DNA of 64,000 nucleotides from CAVZXS01 sp963779325 (GTDB lineage Bacteria; Bacteroidota; Bacteroidia; Chitinophagales; Chitinophagaceae): positions 62,001-126,000 of the forward strand of contig CAVZXS010000014.1 of assembly GCA_963779325.1 (NCBI GenBank). Direction: 5' to 3'. A program made the position numbers and the translations under genes. Below, piece after piece: positions 1 through 9,072 of the stretch. Under the pieces are notes generated by a model, which ran no database searches, was not told the origin of the DNA, and was given only the letters and a program-made list of their open reading frames with translations. How positions within the stretch are numbered: the first letter of the stretch is position 1; each line of letters starts with the position of its first letter.

Positions 1-37
1 TCTTTTGTAGTTCCACTGAGCGCCAAATCCGAAGCAA

Positions 38-412
38 CTATAATTGCGAGGTTTTTATCTGCATTACTGTGGCTATACTTTTAGCTCTTTCCTTAGCCAT
101 AAAAGCCTTTTCGCCTTCAAAAAGCTCATCCACCGTTTCAAAAAAGTACTTGAGCCAGGTATCAAAATGGCTCTTCTTCAACGGCGATTTTTGGTGCAGG
201 TTCATATGCGGCTGCATGGCATTTTTCCGGTAAGTATCCGATTGAAATAAAATGGAGTCCCAAAAATCAACCAAAACAGGTAAATGATGTTCGAGGTTTA
301 TCTTGGCTACATCGGTAAAAAGATAAGATATAGAATCATCTGAGAGTAGTTTTTTATAAAACTCCTGCATCAGCAGTAAAATATCTTCTCTTGATTGTAT
401 ATCAGTTTTCAT
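38..412 (-). CDS. Truncated haemoglobin, group III-like
   Basis: A 124-residue all-helical globin of the short (2-over-2) class. The N-terminal FYKKLLSD segment, the central HLPVLVDFWDSILF helix and the KSHFDTWL segment, which would carry the proximal haem histidine, fit group III truncated haemoglobins. Proteins of this class bind haem and O2 or NO in the cytoplasm; the physiological ligand cannot be told from sequence. Its start overlaps the end of the upstream DsbA-like gene by 11 bp on the same strand, so the two are probably co-transcribed and translationally coupled. The family call is fairly secure; a redox or oxygen-stress role is inferred. Confidence 0.85.
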   Translation of the reverse strand: MKTDIQSREDILLLMQEFYKKLLSDDSISYLFTDVAKINLEHHLPVLVDFWDSILFQSDTYRKNAMQPHMNLHQKSPLKKSHFDTWLKYFFETVDELFEGEKAFMAKERAKSIATVMQIKTSQL

Positions 413-1064
413 TTTCGGTTACTAAGTCATTTAATACTTTCTCAATCCTTTCTTTCAATGAATCATAGTCTGTATACCCGCGGGCAAGCAGGTAAAATTT
501 TGTTTCGCCGGTTTGTATCAATACGGCGGGATAGCCGGTTACATGCAATTGTTTACACAACGTAAATTCGTACTTAGCCTGTTCTTCATATTCCGCACTC
601 TTTAGTTTTTCGTAAAACGCTTCTTCCTGTATGGAATATTTTTCTATTAAATGCCGGTAAGCTTCATCATCACATAAATCTCTTCCTTCATAATGTAAAG
701 CATATTGCAAATCGGCAGCAAACTCTATCTGTCTTTCGGGATAATATTCTTTAAATACTGACATAGCGATGGCCGGTTTCAATGAATCAGGAAACCAATC
801 ACTTTCATCGGGATTATTAATATGCCATAAATAATCGGCGCCGAATTTAATACCGGTATGTTCTTCCACCACTTTATACGCTTGCAGAATATAATCGGCC
901 GTTGTGCTGATGGGTTTTGGTTTATCACTTATAATCATACCCCCACTCAATACTTCAAACTCTATTTTGCTTTTATATTCTTCGGCAATACGTTTTATTA
1001 CCGGGCTGAAACCATAGCACCAGCCGCAGTAGGCATCGTAACAGTAAATAATTGTGGGGGACAT
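402..1064 (-). CDS. DsbA-family (FrnE-like) thioredoxin-fold oxidoreductase
   Basis: A 220-residue DsbA/2-hydroxychromene-isomerase-type protein. The redox motif CGWC stands about 13 residues from the N-terminus after a beta strand (TIIYCYDAYCGWC). The C-terminal cis-proline region is VTGYPAVL. There is no signal peptide, so it should act in the cytoplasm as a FrnE-like oxidoreductase rather than as a periplasmic disulphide oxidase. Length is typical. The gene overlaps the following haemoglobin gene by 11 bp, suggesting one transcript and a shared redox or oxygen role (inference). Confidence 0.85.
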   Translation of the reverse strand: MSPTIIYCYDAYCGWCYGFSPVIKRIAEEYKSKIEFEVLSGGMIISDKPKPISTTADYILQAYKVVEEHTGIKFGADYLWHINNPDESDWFPDSLKPAIAMSVFKEYYPERQIEFAADLQYALHYEGRDLCDDEAYRHLIEKYSIQEEAFYEKLKSAEYEEQAKYEFTLCKQLHVTGYPAVLIQTGETKFYLLARGYTDYDSLKERIEKVLNDLVTENEN

Positions 1065-1121
1065 ATTATAATAAAGAAATATCGAAATGAGAATAATTGC
1101 TTTTCAATTACAGCAAACAGT

Positions 1122-3995
1122 TTAATGCGCATCCAACCAATTTTTTCCTTCACCGCATTCCGCAATTACAGGCACGCCGTTGGGTAATGGCAAAGCTATT
1201 TGCATATTCTCAATAATCAACGGTTTTAATTCTTTTACTTCTTCTATCAACGCATCAAATACCAATTCATCATGTACCTGCAAAAGCATTTTACTTTTCA
1301 TTTTCTCTTTCTTCATGGCGGCATGTACTTTTTGCATGGCCAATTTTATCATATCGGCGGCACTGCCCTGTATGGGACTGTTGATGGCATTACGTTCTGC
1401 AAAGCCGCGTACGGTAAAATTGGATGAATTAATATCTCTGAGCCAACGCTTACGCCCCATCAATGTTTGTACATAGCCGTTTTCTCTTGCAAAGTTGATG
1501 GTATCATCCATGTATTTTTGAATATTGGCAAATTGTATTTTATAATTATCAATAATCTCTTTGGCTTCCGTTCTGGATATGCCGAGGTTCTCGGCCAAAC
1601 CAAAGGCGCCTTGCCCGTAAATGATTCCGAAGTTTACACTCTTGGCTTTGTAACGCATTTCTTTTGTTACATCCGCTTCATTTATATTATACACTTTAGC
1701 AGCCGTAGCGGTATGAATGTCTTTGCCGCTTTTAAAAGCTTCGCACATGGCCGGGTCATTACTAATAGCAGCTACAATACGCAATTCAATTTGTGAGTAA
1801 TCTGCAGACAATAAAACATATTTATCATCTCTCGGTATAAATGCTTTTCTTATTTCCCTTCCTCTCTCACTTCGTACTGGAATATTTTGCATATTGGGAT
1901 TGTTACTTGCCAACCTTCCCGTTACGGCTACTGCTTGCGCGAATGACGTGTGTACACGACCGGTTTTTTTATTTATCAACAGCGGCAATGCATCTACATA
2001 GGTTGATTTGAGTTTTGTCAGCTCCCTGAAAGCAAGTATATCGGCAACGATAGGATTATTAGCCGCTAATTTTTGTATTACGTCTTCACCCGTTGCGTAT
2101 TGACCTGTTTTCGTTTTTTTTGCTTTGGGGTCTAATTGTAATTTTTCAAACAGTACTTCGCCCAATTGTTTTGGCGAAGCCAGGTTGAATCTTACACCGG
2201 CTTGCTTGTACACGCTTTCTTCCGCAGTCTTCGCTTCTCTTTCCAGTTCTTTTGAATAATCATTCAAAAAGCTTTCGTCAATTTTTATTCCTTCAAATTC
2301 CATGTCCACCAATACTTTGACCAGCGGGTTTTCTACTTCATAAAAAACTTTCTCTACATCCTTTTCTTTCAACTGCGGAAGCAAAATATGTTTCAGTTGC
2401 AAAGTAATATCAGCATCTTCGGCGGCATAGTCTTTTATTTTTTCTACCTCCACATCACGCATAGTACCCTGGCCCTTACCCTTTTTACCAATCAGTTCTT
2501 CTATATGTACCGGTTCGTAACCCAAATACTGAGAGCTTAATATATCCATACTTCTCTTGCCATCCGGCTCTATTACATAATGCGCCAGCATTGTATCAAA
2601 TAAATTTCCTTTCAATTCCGTGCCGTACCATTTCAATACCAGCAAATCATATTTAATGTTTTGACCAATCCAGTTTTTGGATTCATCTGCAAATAATTTT
2701 TCAAAATGTTTCAGAATCTTTTTTGTTTCATCCTGCTTAGCGGGGCAGGGAACATAATAACCCTCATGGGGCTTAACGGAAAAACTAAGTCCTACCAATT
2801 CACAATCATTGGCATCAATACCGGTCGTCTCTGTATCAAAACAAATTTCTTTTGCTGATTGAAGAACAGTTATGAGTTCTTTTATTTTCTCCGGTGTATC
2901 GACTAATATATAATTATGCGGTGTGTTGTTTATGTTTTTATCAGCCGCAGTATTATCTGCATAAGCAGAAAAATCTGAAACTTCATCCTTTTCATTATCT
3001 GACTTCTGACCTCTGACCTCTGACTTCTGACCGGGAACTATATTTCCAAATAAATCTGTCTGCACGCCCTGCGCCATTTCTTTTTCAACTACTCCTTTTT
3101 TTGATGCGGCGGCCGGTATGCTTTCTCCCAATACTCTTTGTGCTATCGCCCTGAATTCCAACTCGGCAAATACTTCTTTCAGCACATCTTTATTATACTC
3201 AGCGAGCCTGAAATCTTCTTCATGAAATTCTACCGGAACATTTGTTATAATCGTCGCCAGCTTTTTACTCATTATCGCCAAGTCTTTTCCCGCAGCAATT
3301 TTTTCACCAATTTTTCCTTTAATATTGCCGGCATTAGCCACTACATTTTCCAATGTTCCGAACTCGGCTAATAGCTTAGCCGCTGTTTTTTCTCCCACAC
3401 CCGGTATGCCCGGTATATTATCTACCGCGTCGCCCATCAAACCCAATATATCTATCACTTGGTCTACCTCTTTTATATTCCACTTGGTACATACTTCTTC
3501 AGGGCCCATTATTTCTACATCGCCGCCCTGGTAACCGGGTTTATAAATTTTTATTTTCTTCGTTACTAATTGACCGTAATCTTTATCGGGTGTAACCATA
3601 TATACTTCATACCCTGCCTTCTCGGCCTGTTTCGCCAATGTGCCTATCACATCATCGGCTTCGTAGCCATCCAGTTCCATTACCGGAATGTTGAAACCCT
3701 CTACAATTCTTTTTATATCCGGTATAGCAATGATTAAATCCTCGGGGGCTTCCTGCCGATTGGCTTTATACTCCGCAAAGTCGGTATGTCTTTCGGTAGG
3801 TGCATGTGTATCAAAGCAAACGGCTATATGACTTGGCTTTTGCTTGTTAATCAGATCTACCAGTGTATTGGTAAATCCAAACTGTGCATTGGTGTTTTTT
3901 CCTTTACTTGTTAATCGCGGACTGCGAATGAGTGCATAATAGGCCCTGAAAACAAGCGCCATCGCATCGAGTAAGAAAAGTTTTTTGTCTGACAT
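1122..3995 (-). CDS. polA: DNA polymerase I
   Basis: A 957-residue family A polymerase used in Okazaki fragment maturation and repair. In order: a 5'-3' exonuclease/FEN domain (about residues 1-290); a linker; a 3'-5' exonuclease domain that keeps the DxE motif (FDTETTG), N-x3-Y-D (NIKYD) and Y-x3-D (YAAEDAD), so proofreading should be active; and the polymerase domain with motif A (SADYSQIELR), motif B (KSVNFGIIYGQG) and motif C (QVHDELVF). The linker contains an in-frame run of five 7-bp repeats at 2998-3032 that encodes GQKSEVRGQKSD, which looks like an insertion. The stop lies 57 bp from the DsbA-like gene. Confidence 0.97.
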   Translation of the reverse strand: MSDKKLFLLDAMALVFRAYYALIRSPRLTSKGKNTNAQFGFTNTLVDLINKQKPSHIAVCFDTHAPTERHTDFAEYKANRQEAPEDLIIAIPDIKRIVEGFNIPVMELDGYEADDVIGTLAKQAEKAGYEVYMVTPDKDYGQLVTKKIKIYKPGYQGGDVEIMGPEEVCTKWNIKEVDQVIDILGLMGDAVDNIPGIPGVGEKTAAKLLAEFGTLENVVANAGNIKGKIGEKIAAGKDLAIMSKKLATIITNVPVEFHEEDFRLAEYNKDVLKEVFAELEFRAIAQRVLGESIPAAASKKGVVEKEMAQGVQTDLFGNIVPGQKSEVRGQKSDNEKDEVSDFSAYADNTAADKNINNTPHNYILVDTPEKIKELITVLQSAKEICFDTETTGIDANDCELVGLSFSVKPHEGYYVPCPAKQDETKKILKHFEKLFADESKNWIGQNIKYDLLVLKWYGTELKGNLFDTMLAHYVIEPDGKRSMDILSSQYLGYEPVHIEELIGKKGKGQGTMRDVEVEKIKDYAAEDADITLQLKHILLPQLKEKDVEKVFYEVENPLVKVLVDMEFEGIKIDESFLNDYSKELEREAKTAEESVYKQAGVRFNLASPKQLGEVLFEKLQLDPKAKKTKTGQYATGEDVIQKLAANNPIVADILAFRELTKLKSTYVDALPLLINKKTGRVHTSFAQAVAVTGRLASNNPNMQNIPVRSERGREIRKAFIPRDDKYVLLSADYSQIELRIVAAISNDPAMCEAFKSGKDIHTATAAKVYNINEADVTKEMRYKAKSVNFGIIYGQGAFGLAENLGISRTEAKEIIDNYKIQFANIQKYMDDTINFARENGYVQTLMGRKRWLRDINSSNFTVRGFAERNAINSPIQGSAADMIKLAMQKVHAAMKKEKMKSKMLLQVHDELVFDALIEEVKELKPLIIENMQIALPLPNGVPVIAECGEGKNWLDAH
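2998..3032 (+). repeat. Five heptamer repeats (TCTGACY) inside polA
   Basis: Five head-to-tail copies of the 7-mer TCTGACT/TCTGACC fill these 35 bases. They lie inside the polA frame in the linker between the 5'-3' and 3'-5' exonuclease domains and are translated without a stop. A related run of 7-mers (TTCYKRC) lies in paaE at 37696-37723. Confidence 0.9.
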
Positions 3996-4184
3996 GCTGC
4001 TAAGGTAAGCACCTTAAAGACTGTACCCAAAGGAGAAATTATTTTTTATTAACCGGAGGCACACGGTTTTTGCTGCTCCGCATCGGGGTTCTGCAGCAGC
4101 CCGGTTTAAATAGTTTTGGGAACAGCACTGTACCTGCTTTCATTTACCCGGAGTGAAAACATCAAGAAATTTTTATAAAACCGC

Positions 4185-4218
4185 GATAAAAAAAGAAACC
4201 CCGGAATTTCTTCCGGGG
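4185..4218 (-). terminator. Rho-independent terminator
   Basis: A perfect 8-bp stem, CCCCGGAA/TTCCGGGG with a TTTC loop (4199-4218), is followed on the minus strand by a T-rich run. It sits 37 bp past the stop of the small membrane protein gene at 4255. Confidence 0.85.
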
Positions 4219-4254
4219 CCTGATTATACTAACTGCTTTGCTTTGAGAAAACTA

Positions 4255-4521
4255 CTAGTTGATCGTCAATTTCAATGCACTTGAAGGCTCTTGCTTTTCA
4301 ACAAATGTTTGCTGAGCGGCAGAAACCGGCTGAGTTGTTTGTCCTAAATATTTTTCAGGATTTTCAACAGGCACTGTTCCGGTCATCACTACGGCGCTGT
4401 TATTAGTTGAAACATTAGCATCAACTACAGCTTTGTCTTTGTGAATGAAGTTCAGGTAAAGTGCGAAGAAGAGAAGGTTAAACGCAAAGAAATTTACGAT
4501 TTTACGGACACGACGTTTCAT
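4255..4521 (-). CDS. Small single-pass membrane protein, function unknown
   Basis: An 88-residue protein not recognised as a named family. The chosen ATG at 4521 gives MKRRVRKIVNFF, a basic N-terminus followed by one hydrophobic segment (about residues 8-25), then a Ser/Thr/Gln-rich tail probably outside the membrane. The reading frame stays open upstream to 4644, but that extension lacks the clean basic start and lies in ordinary upstream DNA, so the shorter start is preferred. A strong terminator follows. The gene stands alone between polA and uvrB. Confidence 0.6.
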   Translation of the reverse strand: MKRRVRKIVNFFAFNLLFFALYLNFIHKDKAVVDANVSTNNSAVVMTGTVPVENPEKYLGQTTQPVSAAQQTFVEKQEPSSALKLTIN

Positions 4522-4676
4522 GATATTAGATTTTATTTTGGTTTTACAATATTGGATCAACTCGGTTTTCACAGCTAAAGTATGCACCCGTGGCATTACC
4601 GTCAAGTAATAAAAACAAATTTTGGATAAAATAGGTGGATTCACTTTGCCGCCGCTCGTAAAAATACGAGTTTGGA

Positions 4677-6719
4677 TTATTTTTTCATCTCCTCGAGCTT
4701 CTTTTGCAGTCTAAACATCTCATCTCTAAGCCGGGCGGCTTCCATAAAATCCAGGTCCTTCGAAGCTTTTTCCATCTCCTTTTTTGTTTTACTGATAGCC
4801 TTCTCTACCTTGGGTATGGTAATATATTCTTCCGGGTCTTCGGCAGCAATGGTTATAAAATCTTCGCCCGGAGCTATAGCGTAAGGATTTGCCGGATCAT
4901 ATCCTTTTATATCCAACACAGATGTTTGCGCAAATACATCCTTGGTCGATTTAATAATAGTTTTTGGCGTGATGCCGTGTTCAATATTCCAGGCTATTTG
5001 TTTTTCGCGACGGCGATAGGTTTCATCAATTGTTTTTTTCATGCTGTCCGTCATTTTATCCGCATAAAAAATAACAAGGCCATCAACATTTCTTGCGGCT
5101 CGTCCGGCAGTTTGAGTCAGGCTTTTTTCATTTCTTAAAAACCCTTCTTTATCTGCATCCAAGATAGCAACTAATGAAACCTCGGGTAAATCCAATCCTT
5201 CACGCAACAGATTGACGCCAACCAACACATCTATTTCGCCCAACCTCAATTGACGAAGTATCTCTACCCGTTCCAATGTATCTACTTCACTGTGTATGTA
5301 TTTTGATTTAATATTAATACGCCCCAAATATTTATCCATCTCCTCCGCCATTCTTTTGGTTAATGTAGTTACCAACACCCTGTCGCCTCTTTTTACCCTG
5401 TCATCAATTTCATCCAGTAAATCATCTATCTGGTTTACAGATGGCCGCACTTGAATTGGCGGATCCAATAAACCGGTGGGGCGCACAACTTGTTCTACTA
5501 CCACACCGCCCGTTCTTTCCAATTCAAAATCGCCCGGAGTAGCCGAAACAAAAATAGTTTGATTAAGCAAACTTTCAAACTCATGAAAATTCAACGGGCG
5601 GTTATCCAAAGCGCTGGGTAAACGAAATCCGTAATCAACCAATACTAATTTCCGGCTTCTGTCACCGCCATACATGCCGCTTACCTGCGGTATGGTTTGA
5701 TGGCTTTCGTCTATTATACACAAAAAATCTTTTGGAAAATAATCCAGCAAACAGAAGGGCCTTGTACCGGGACTTCTTCTGTCAAAAAAACGTGAGTAGT
5801 TTTCTACACCATTGCAATAACCCAGCTCACGAATCATTTCTATATCATAATTCACTCTTTCACTCAGCCGTTGCGCTTCAATATATTTACCCGTCTTTTT
5901 AAAATATTCTACCTGCAAAGCCAGTTCATCCTGCATTTCATATAAGATTTGCTGCATCATTTCTTTTGGCGCTATATATAAATTGGCCGGGAAAATAGCT
6001 GCGTTTTCCAATACACCGGTTCTCTTGTTTGTATGCACATCAATACTTTCTATTTCTTCTATTTCATCGCCAAAAAAAGTAATACGATAGCCGTAGTCAA
6101 CATAAGGCAGATTTATATCAACCGTATCGCCTTTAACTCTGAATGTTCCGCGGGTAAATTCTATGGTGGTTCTTGAGTACAATGAATTGACCAAGGCATG
6201 CAAAAATCCCTGTCGTGAAATAGTCTGCCCTTTTTGAATACGGATAATGCCGTTTTCAAATTCCACGGGATTTCCTATACCGTAAATACAACTTACACTT
6301 GCCACTACAATTATATCACGCCTGCCGCTCAATAATTCTGCTGTAGCCTGCAGTCGCAGCTTATCCAGTTCTTCATTAATACTTAAATCTTTTTCAATAT
6401 ACACATCGCTAACGGGCATGTAGGCTTCCGGTTGGTAATAATCATAGTAGCTTACAAAATAACCCACGGCATTGTCAGGAAAAAATTGTTTGAACTCGCC
6501 ATATAATTGCGCCACTAATGTTTTATTATGTGTAAGTACTAATGTGGGTCTTTGTGTATTTTGAATAACATTGGCGATGGTAAATGTTTTACCGCTGCCG
6601 GTAACACCCAGCAGTGTTTGGTATTTTTCGCCATTTAATATGCCATTGGTTAAATGCTCTATTGCCTGCGGCTGGTCGCCGGCGGGTTGGTAATCCGTAT
6701 AAAGTTTGAATGAAGACAT
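4677..6719 (-). CDS. uvrB: Excinuclease ABC subunit B
   Basis: UvrB, the damage-verifying helicase-like subunit of nucleotide excision repair, about 680 residues, the normal length. Seen: Walker A GVTGSGKTF near the N-terminus, the beta-hairpin region YYDYYQPEAY, the DExx box region FLCIIDESH, helicase motif VI QTAGRAARN, and the C-terminal UVR coiled-coil (about residues 640-680) that contacts UvrC. An upstream in-frame ATG at 6728 would add MQY; the ATG at 6719 giving MSSFKLYTDY is preferred from family N-termini. Single-gene unit. Confidence 0.96.
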   Translation of the reverse strand: MSSFKLYTDYQPAGDQPQAIEHLTNGILNGEKYQTLLGVTGSGKTFTIANVIQNTQRPTLVLTHNKTLVAQLYGEFKQFFPDNAVGYFVSYYDYYQPEAYMPVSDVYIEKDLSINEELDKLRLQATAELLSGRRDIIVVASVSCIYGIGNPVEFENGIIRIQKGQTISRQGFLHALVNSLYSRTTIEFTRGTFRVKGDTVDINLPYVDYGYRITFFGDEIEEIESIDVHTNKRTGVLENAAIFPANLYIAPKEMMQQILYEMQDELALQVEYFKKTGKYIEAQRLSERVNYDIEMIRELGYCNGVENYSRFFDRRSPGTRPFCLLDYFPKDFLCIIDESHQTIPQVSGMYGGDRSRKLVLVDYGFRLPSALDNRPLNFHEFESLLNQTIFVSATPGDFELERTGGVVVEQVVRPTGLLDPPIQVRPSVNQIDDLLDEIDDRVKRGDRVLVTTLTKRMAEEMDKYLGRINIKSKYIHSEVDTLERVEILRQLRLGEIDVLVGVNLLREGLDLPEVSLVAILDADKEGFLRNEKSLTQTAGRAARNVDGLVIFYADKMTDSMKKTIDETYRRREKQIAWNIEHGITPKTIIKSTKDVFAQTSVLDIKGYDPANPYAIAPGEDFITIAAEDPEEYITIPKVEKAISKTKKEMEKASKDLDFMEAARLRDEMFRLQKKLEEMKK

Positions 6720-6802
6720 GTACTGCAAATTAATAAATCCGGCAGTGAAGTGTATATTAATTAAACGGATGCAGAAATATTTTTAAAAGATACTTATACA
6801 AG

Positions 6803-7261
6803 TCAAACTTTTCTTTTTATATATTCCGAATAATCGGGCAAAACAATTTCGTATTCTTGGTGCATCAGCGGTGAAGTAAGAATAAAATCGGCGGTAGCTC
6901 TGTCGCAGGCAATAAGAATATTCCAGGTTACCGCTACCCGCAACAGCGCTTTTATATCCGGGTCATGCGGTTGAGCTTCCATCGGGTCCCAAAAAAAAAT
7001 CAATACATCTAATTTTCCCTCGGCGATAGCAGAGCCAATTTGCTGATCGCCGCCCAAGGGGCCGCTTAAAAATTTTGTTACCGATTGGTCCAGCGCATTT
7101 TCTAAAAGCTGCCCTGTTGTACCCGTAGCGAATAATTGATGTTTTGCCAAAACGGTTTTATTATACACAGCCCATTCAATCAGTTCCCGTTTTTTATTAT
7201 CATGCGCCACCACGGCAATTCTTTTGCGGCTGTTCAGCTTTCTTATATTCATAATATTCAT
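6803..7261 (-). CDS. mgsA: Methylglyoxal synthase
   Basis: A 152-residue MGS-domain enzyme converting dihydroxyacetone phosphate to methylglyoxal and phosphate, the bypass that relieves sugar-phosphate stress. Diagnostic motifs: AVVAHDNKK (phosphate-binding N-terminus), ATGTTG, SGPLGGDQQIG and FFWDPMEAQPHDPDIKALLR, which carries the catalytic Asp and His. Two ATGs, at 7261 and 7252, are possible; the choice changes only three residues. Monocistronic or read with the YceI gene upstream; a 74-bp gap separates them. Confidence 0.95.
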   Translation of the reverse strand: MNIMNIRKLNSRKRIAVVAHDNKKRELIEWAVYNKTVLAKHQLFATGTTGQLLENALDQSVTKFLSGPLGGDQQIGSAIAEGKLDVLIFFWDPMEAQPHDPDIKALLRVAVTWNILIACDRATADFILTSPLMHQEYEIVLPDYSEYIKRKV

Positions 7262-7335
7262 AAATAAAATTAATTGTTTAAAACTACAACGCCCTGCTGT
7301 AATAGCAAGGCGTTGAAAGAGTGAAAGTAGTTTTA

Positions 7336-7884
7336 TTATTTAAAATCCGCTTTTACTGTAATCTTCGGTTCAGCAGAAACTTTACCGGCGCCTACCGCCG
7401 GGCCATCTACTGCATAATCGGCCAACTTAACCGCAAAAGCAGTAGTTGTATTAATTTTCTTTTTACCTGCAACCGCAATCGTTGCTGTAGTATTTACTTT
7501 TTGTGTTTTACCGTGAATAGTCAAATCACCTTCCACATTGGCAGTATATGTACCCGGTTTTTTAAAGTTTACATCAGCCAGGTTGGTAATCTTACCTTTG
7601 AAAGTAGCTTTAGGAAATTCATCAGAGTTCATCCAGCCGGCGCTGTTAAAATGCTCCTGAATTTTAGGATTGCCGAATGCAAAACCTTTAACGGTAGCTT
7701 CAAACATAACATCGCCGGTTTTAGTATCCAACGCAGCTATTACTGTTTTGTTTTCCGCTTTCGGAAGAGCGTCAAGAGCCGTTGTAGCGTCGAATGCTAC
7801 AGTAGCGGATGTTGTTGTTTTCTTTTGCGCAAAACCCGCAGTCGCGGTCAGCATAAGAGCAACAATAAGGTGTGTTTTTTTCAT
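7336..7884 (-). CDS. YceI-family periplasmic lipid-binding-like protein
   Basis: A 182-residue exported beta-barrel protein of the YceI family (polyisoprenoid-binding lipocalin-like fold). The ATG at 7884 gives a signal peptide MKKTHLIVALMLTATAGFAQ with a signal peptidase I site after FAQ. Family features are the NSAGWMNSDEFPKATFKG segment and the GDLTIHGKTQKV strand pair. The frame continues upstream to 8004, but that would mask the signal peptide. It lies 40 bp downstream of the OB-fold membrane protein gene on the same strand and is probably co-transcribed. The ligand is unknown. Confidence 0.88.
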   Translation of the reverse strand: MKKTHLIVALMLTATAGFAQKKTTTSATVAFDATTALDALPKAENKTVIAALDTKTGDVMFEATVKGFAFGNPKIQEHFNSAGWMNSDEFPKATFKGKITNLADVNFKKPGTYTANVEGDLTIHGKTQKVNTTATIAVAGKKKINTTTAFAVKLADYAVDGPAVGAGKVSAEPKITVKADFK

Positions 7885-7924
7885 TGTGTTGTTTTTTTTA
7901 ATTGTTAAAGAATTATAATCAGCA

Positions 7925-8728
7925 TCAATATTTTTTATCCAGGGTACTGCGTTTAAAAGTAATAGCAGTAACGTCAAGAATATCGCTGTGCTCGCCGCCA
8001 TCACAAGAACCCTTTATAGCAACACTATCACCTTCTTTTAAATCTTTTACTTCCCCCAGCGATTGTTGCTGAAAAGCAAAGTTGATGTATGAACCGTTGG
8101 TGGTATCAATGAATTTTACATTGAGCGTATTACTGTCTACCTCTTCTACTTCTGATATCCTCCCGGTAACTATAATAATTTTTTCCCTGTACTTTTTATT
8201 GGCGCTGCTGTCGCCGGTTTCAAATGATTTAATAAACGGCAATGCGTCTACCGTATAATCGGCTTTACCCGATTTCGTATCGCCGTACTCCTCCGTCATT
8301 ACATTTTTATAAATAAAAGACCCTGCGCCAAACAATATCAACCCCGCCATACCGTATACTAATTCTTTAGGAGCCTTGAAATAAACAAATAAACCGGTTA
8401 TTACCAATACAAACGAAGCAGCCGCGGCAATATACAAGCCTATATCAAAAGCAGCATTTGCATTACCCGAGTTTTTTATGTAAAAATAAAAAAGCACGGC
8501 GATGGTAATACCCGCAATGCCCGCAGGAAAATAGATGCCGGCAAATTTCATTTGCTTCTTTATCGAATTATATAAACCAATCAGCCCGGCCGCTATTGCG
8601 GCAATTAACACTACATATCCTTCCGGGTTATTATATCCCTTGTAAGACAGCGAAGCTGATTCGTGCCACCAAGGCAGAAAAAAACTAATAATCAGTAAAA
8701 GAGAAGATATAATAGCTGCAATATGCAT
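7925..8728 (-). CDS. Multi-pass membrane protein with C-terminal OB-fold (tRNA_anti-like) domain
   Basis: 267 residues. The first about 150 hold four to five hydrophobic helices, starting at MHIAAIISSLLLIISFFLPWW. The last about 110 residues (from YTVDALPFIKSF) resemble the OB-fold tRNA_anti-like domain seen in Bacteroidota proteins: short beta strands, VTGRISEVEE and the central INFAFQQQS. No enzyme motif is visible. It is the first gene of a likely two-gene unit with the YceI-family gene, suggesting an envelope role (inference). Confidence 0.65.
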   Translation of the reverse strand: MHIAAIISSLLLIISFFLPWWHESASLSYKGYNNPEGYVVLIAAIAAGLIGLYNSIKKQMKFAGIYFPAGIAGITIAVLFYFYIKNSGNANAAFDIGLYIAAAASFVLVITGLFVYFKAPKELVYGMAGLILFGAGSFIYKNVMTEEYGDTKSGKADYTVDALPFIKSFETGDSSANKKYREKIIIVTGRISEVEEVDSNTLNVKFIDTTNGSYINFAFQQQSLGEVKDLKEGDSVAIKGSCDGGEHSDILDVTAITFKRSTLDKKY

Positions 8729-9072
8729 GTTTAAATTTTAACCGGCGGCGCTGAAAGCAACTACTCTAAGCAAAACTCCTGCCGAATGTGTTTTATATTT
8801 TTGAAAGTCAAATATACAGTGTCGAAACATTGAATAGCTCTTTTATTTGTGAAATTTATGCTAACAAGAAAAAACCGGGCGCATTTCTAATTATTTCTCT
8901 TGCCCCCATCCCCGGCGTGTAGGGCTAAAGGGGCCACAACTCCTAAAACGAAAATCGCTATTATACTCAGGTTGTACCGGTATTGGATAGCTTAAAACAA
9001 TCCGAAATGCACCCAAAAAAACCGTCCCGATAATATCGAAACGGTTTGTATTTACTAACCCACATTAGTATT
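8729..9072. other. Gene-free stretch between the OB-fold gene and recA
   Basis: About 340 bp without a convincing gene. It holds a TATATTTG-like -7 element on the minus strand at 8809-8816 without a matching -33 box, a decayed copy of the CCCC/GGGG palindrome family at about 8903-8935, and the recA terminator at 9013-9047. Confidence 0.6.
9013..9047 (-). terminator. Rho-independent terminator of recA
   Basis: The stem AAACCGT/ACGGTTT (9019-9025 with 9041-9047) encloses an inner CGAT/ATCG pairing. On the minus strand it is followed by an uninterrupted T run, 26 bp after the recA stop. Confidence 0.85.

Noticed and set aside
1..37. Possible gene end at the left window edge
   Set aside because: Too short to support a feature; only the downstream side of the haemoglobin gene is seen.
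4522..4644. Longer start for the small membrane protein
   Set aside because: The added 41 residues give no signal peptide or conserved feature, whereas the internal ATG gives a clean basic-hydrophobic start.
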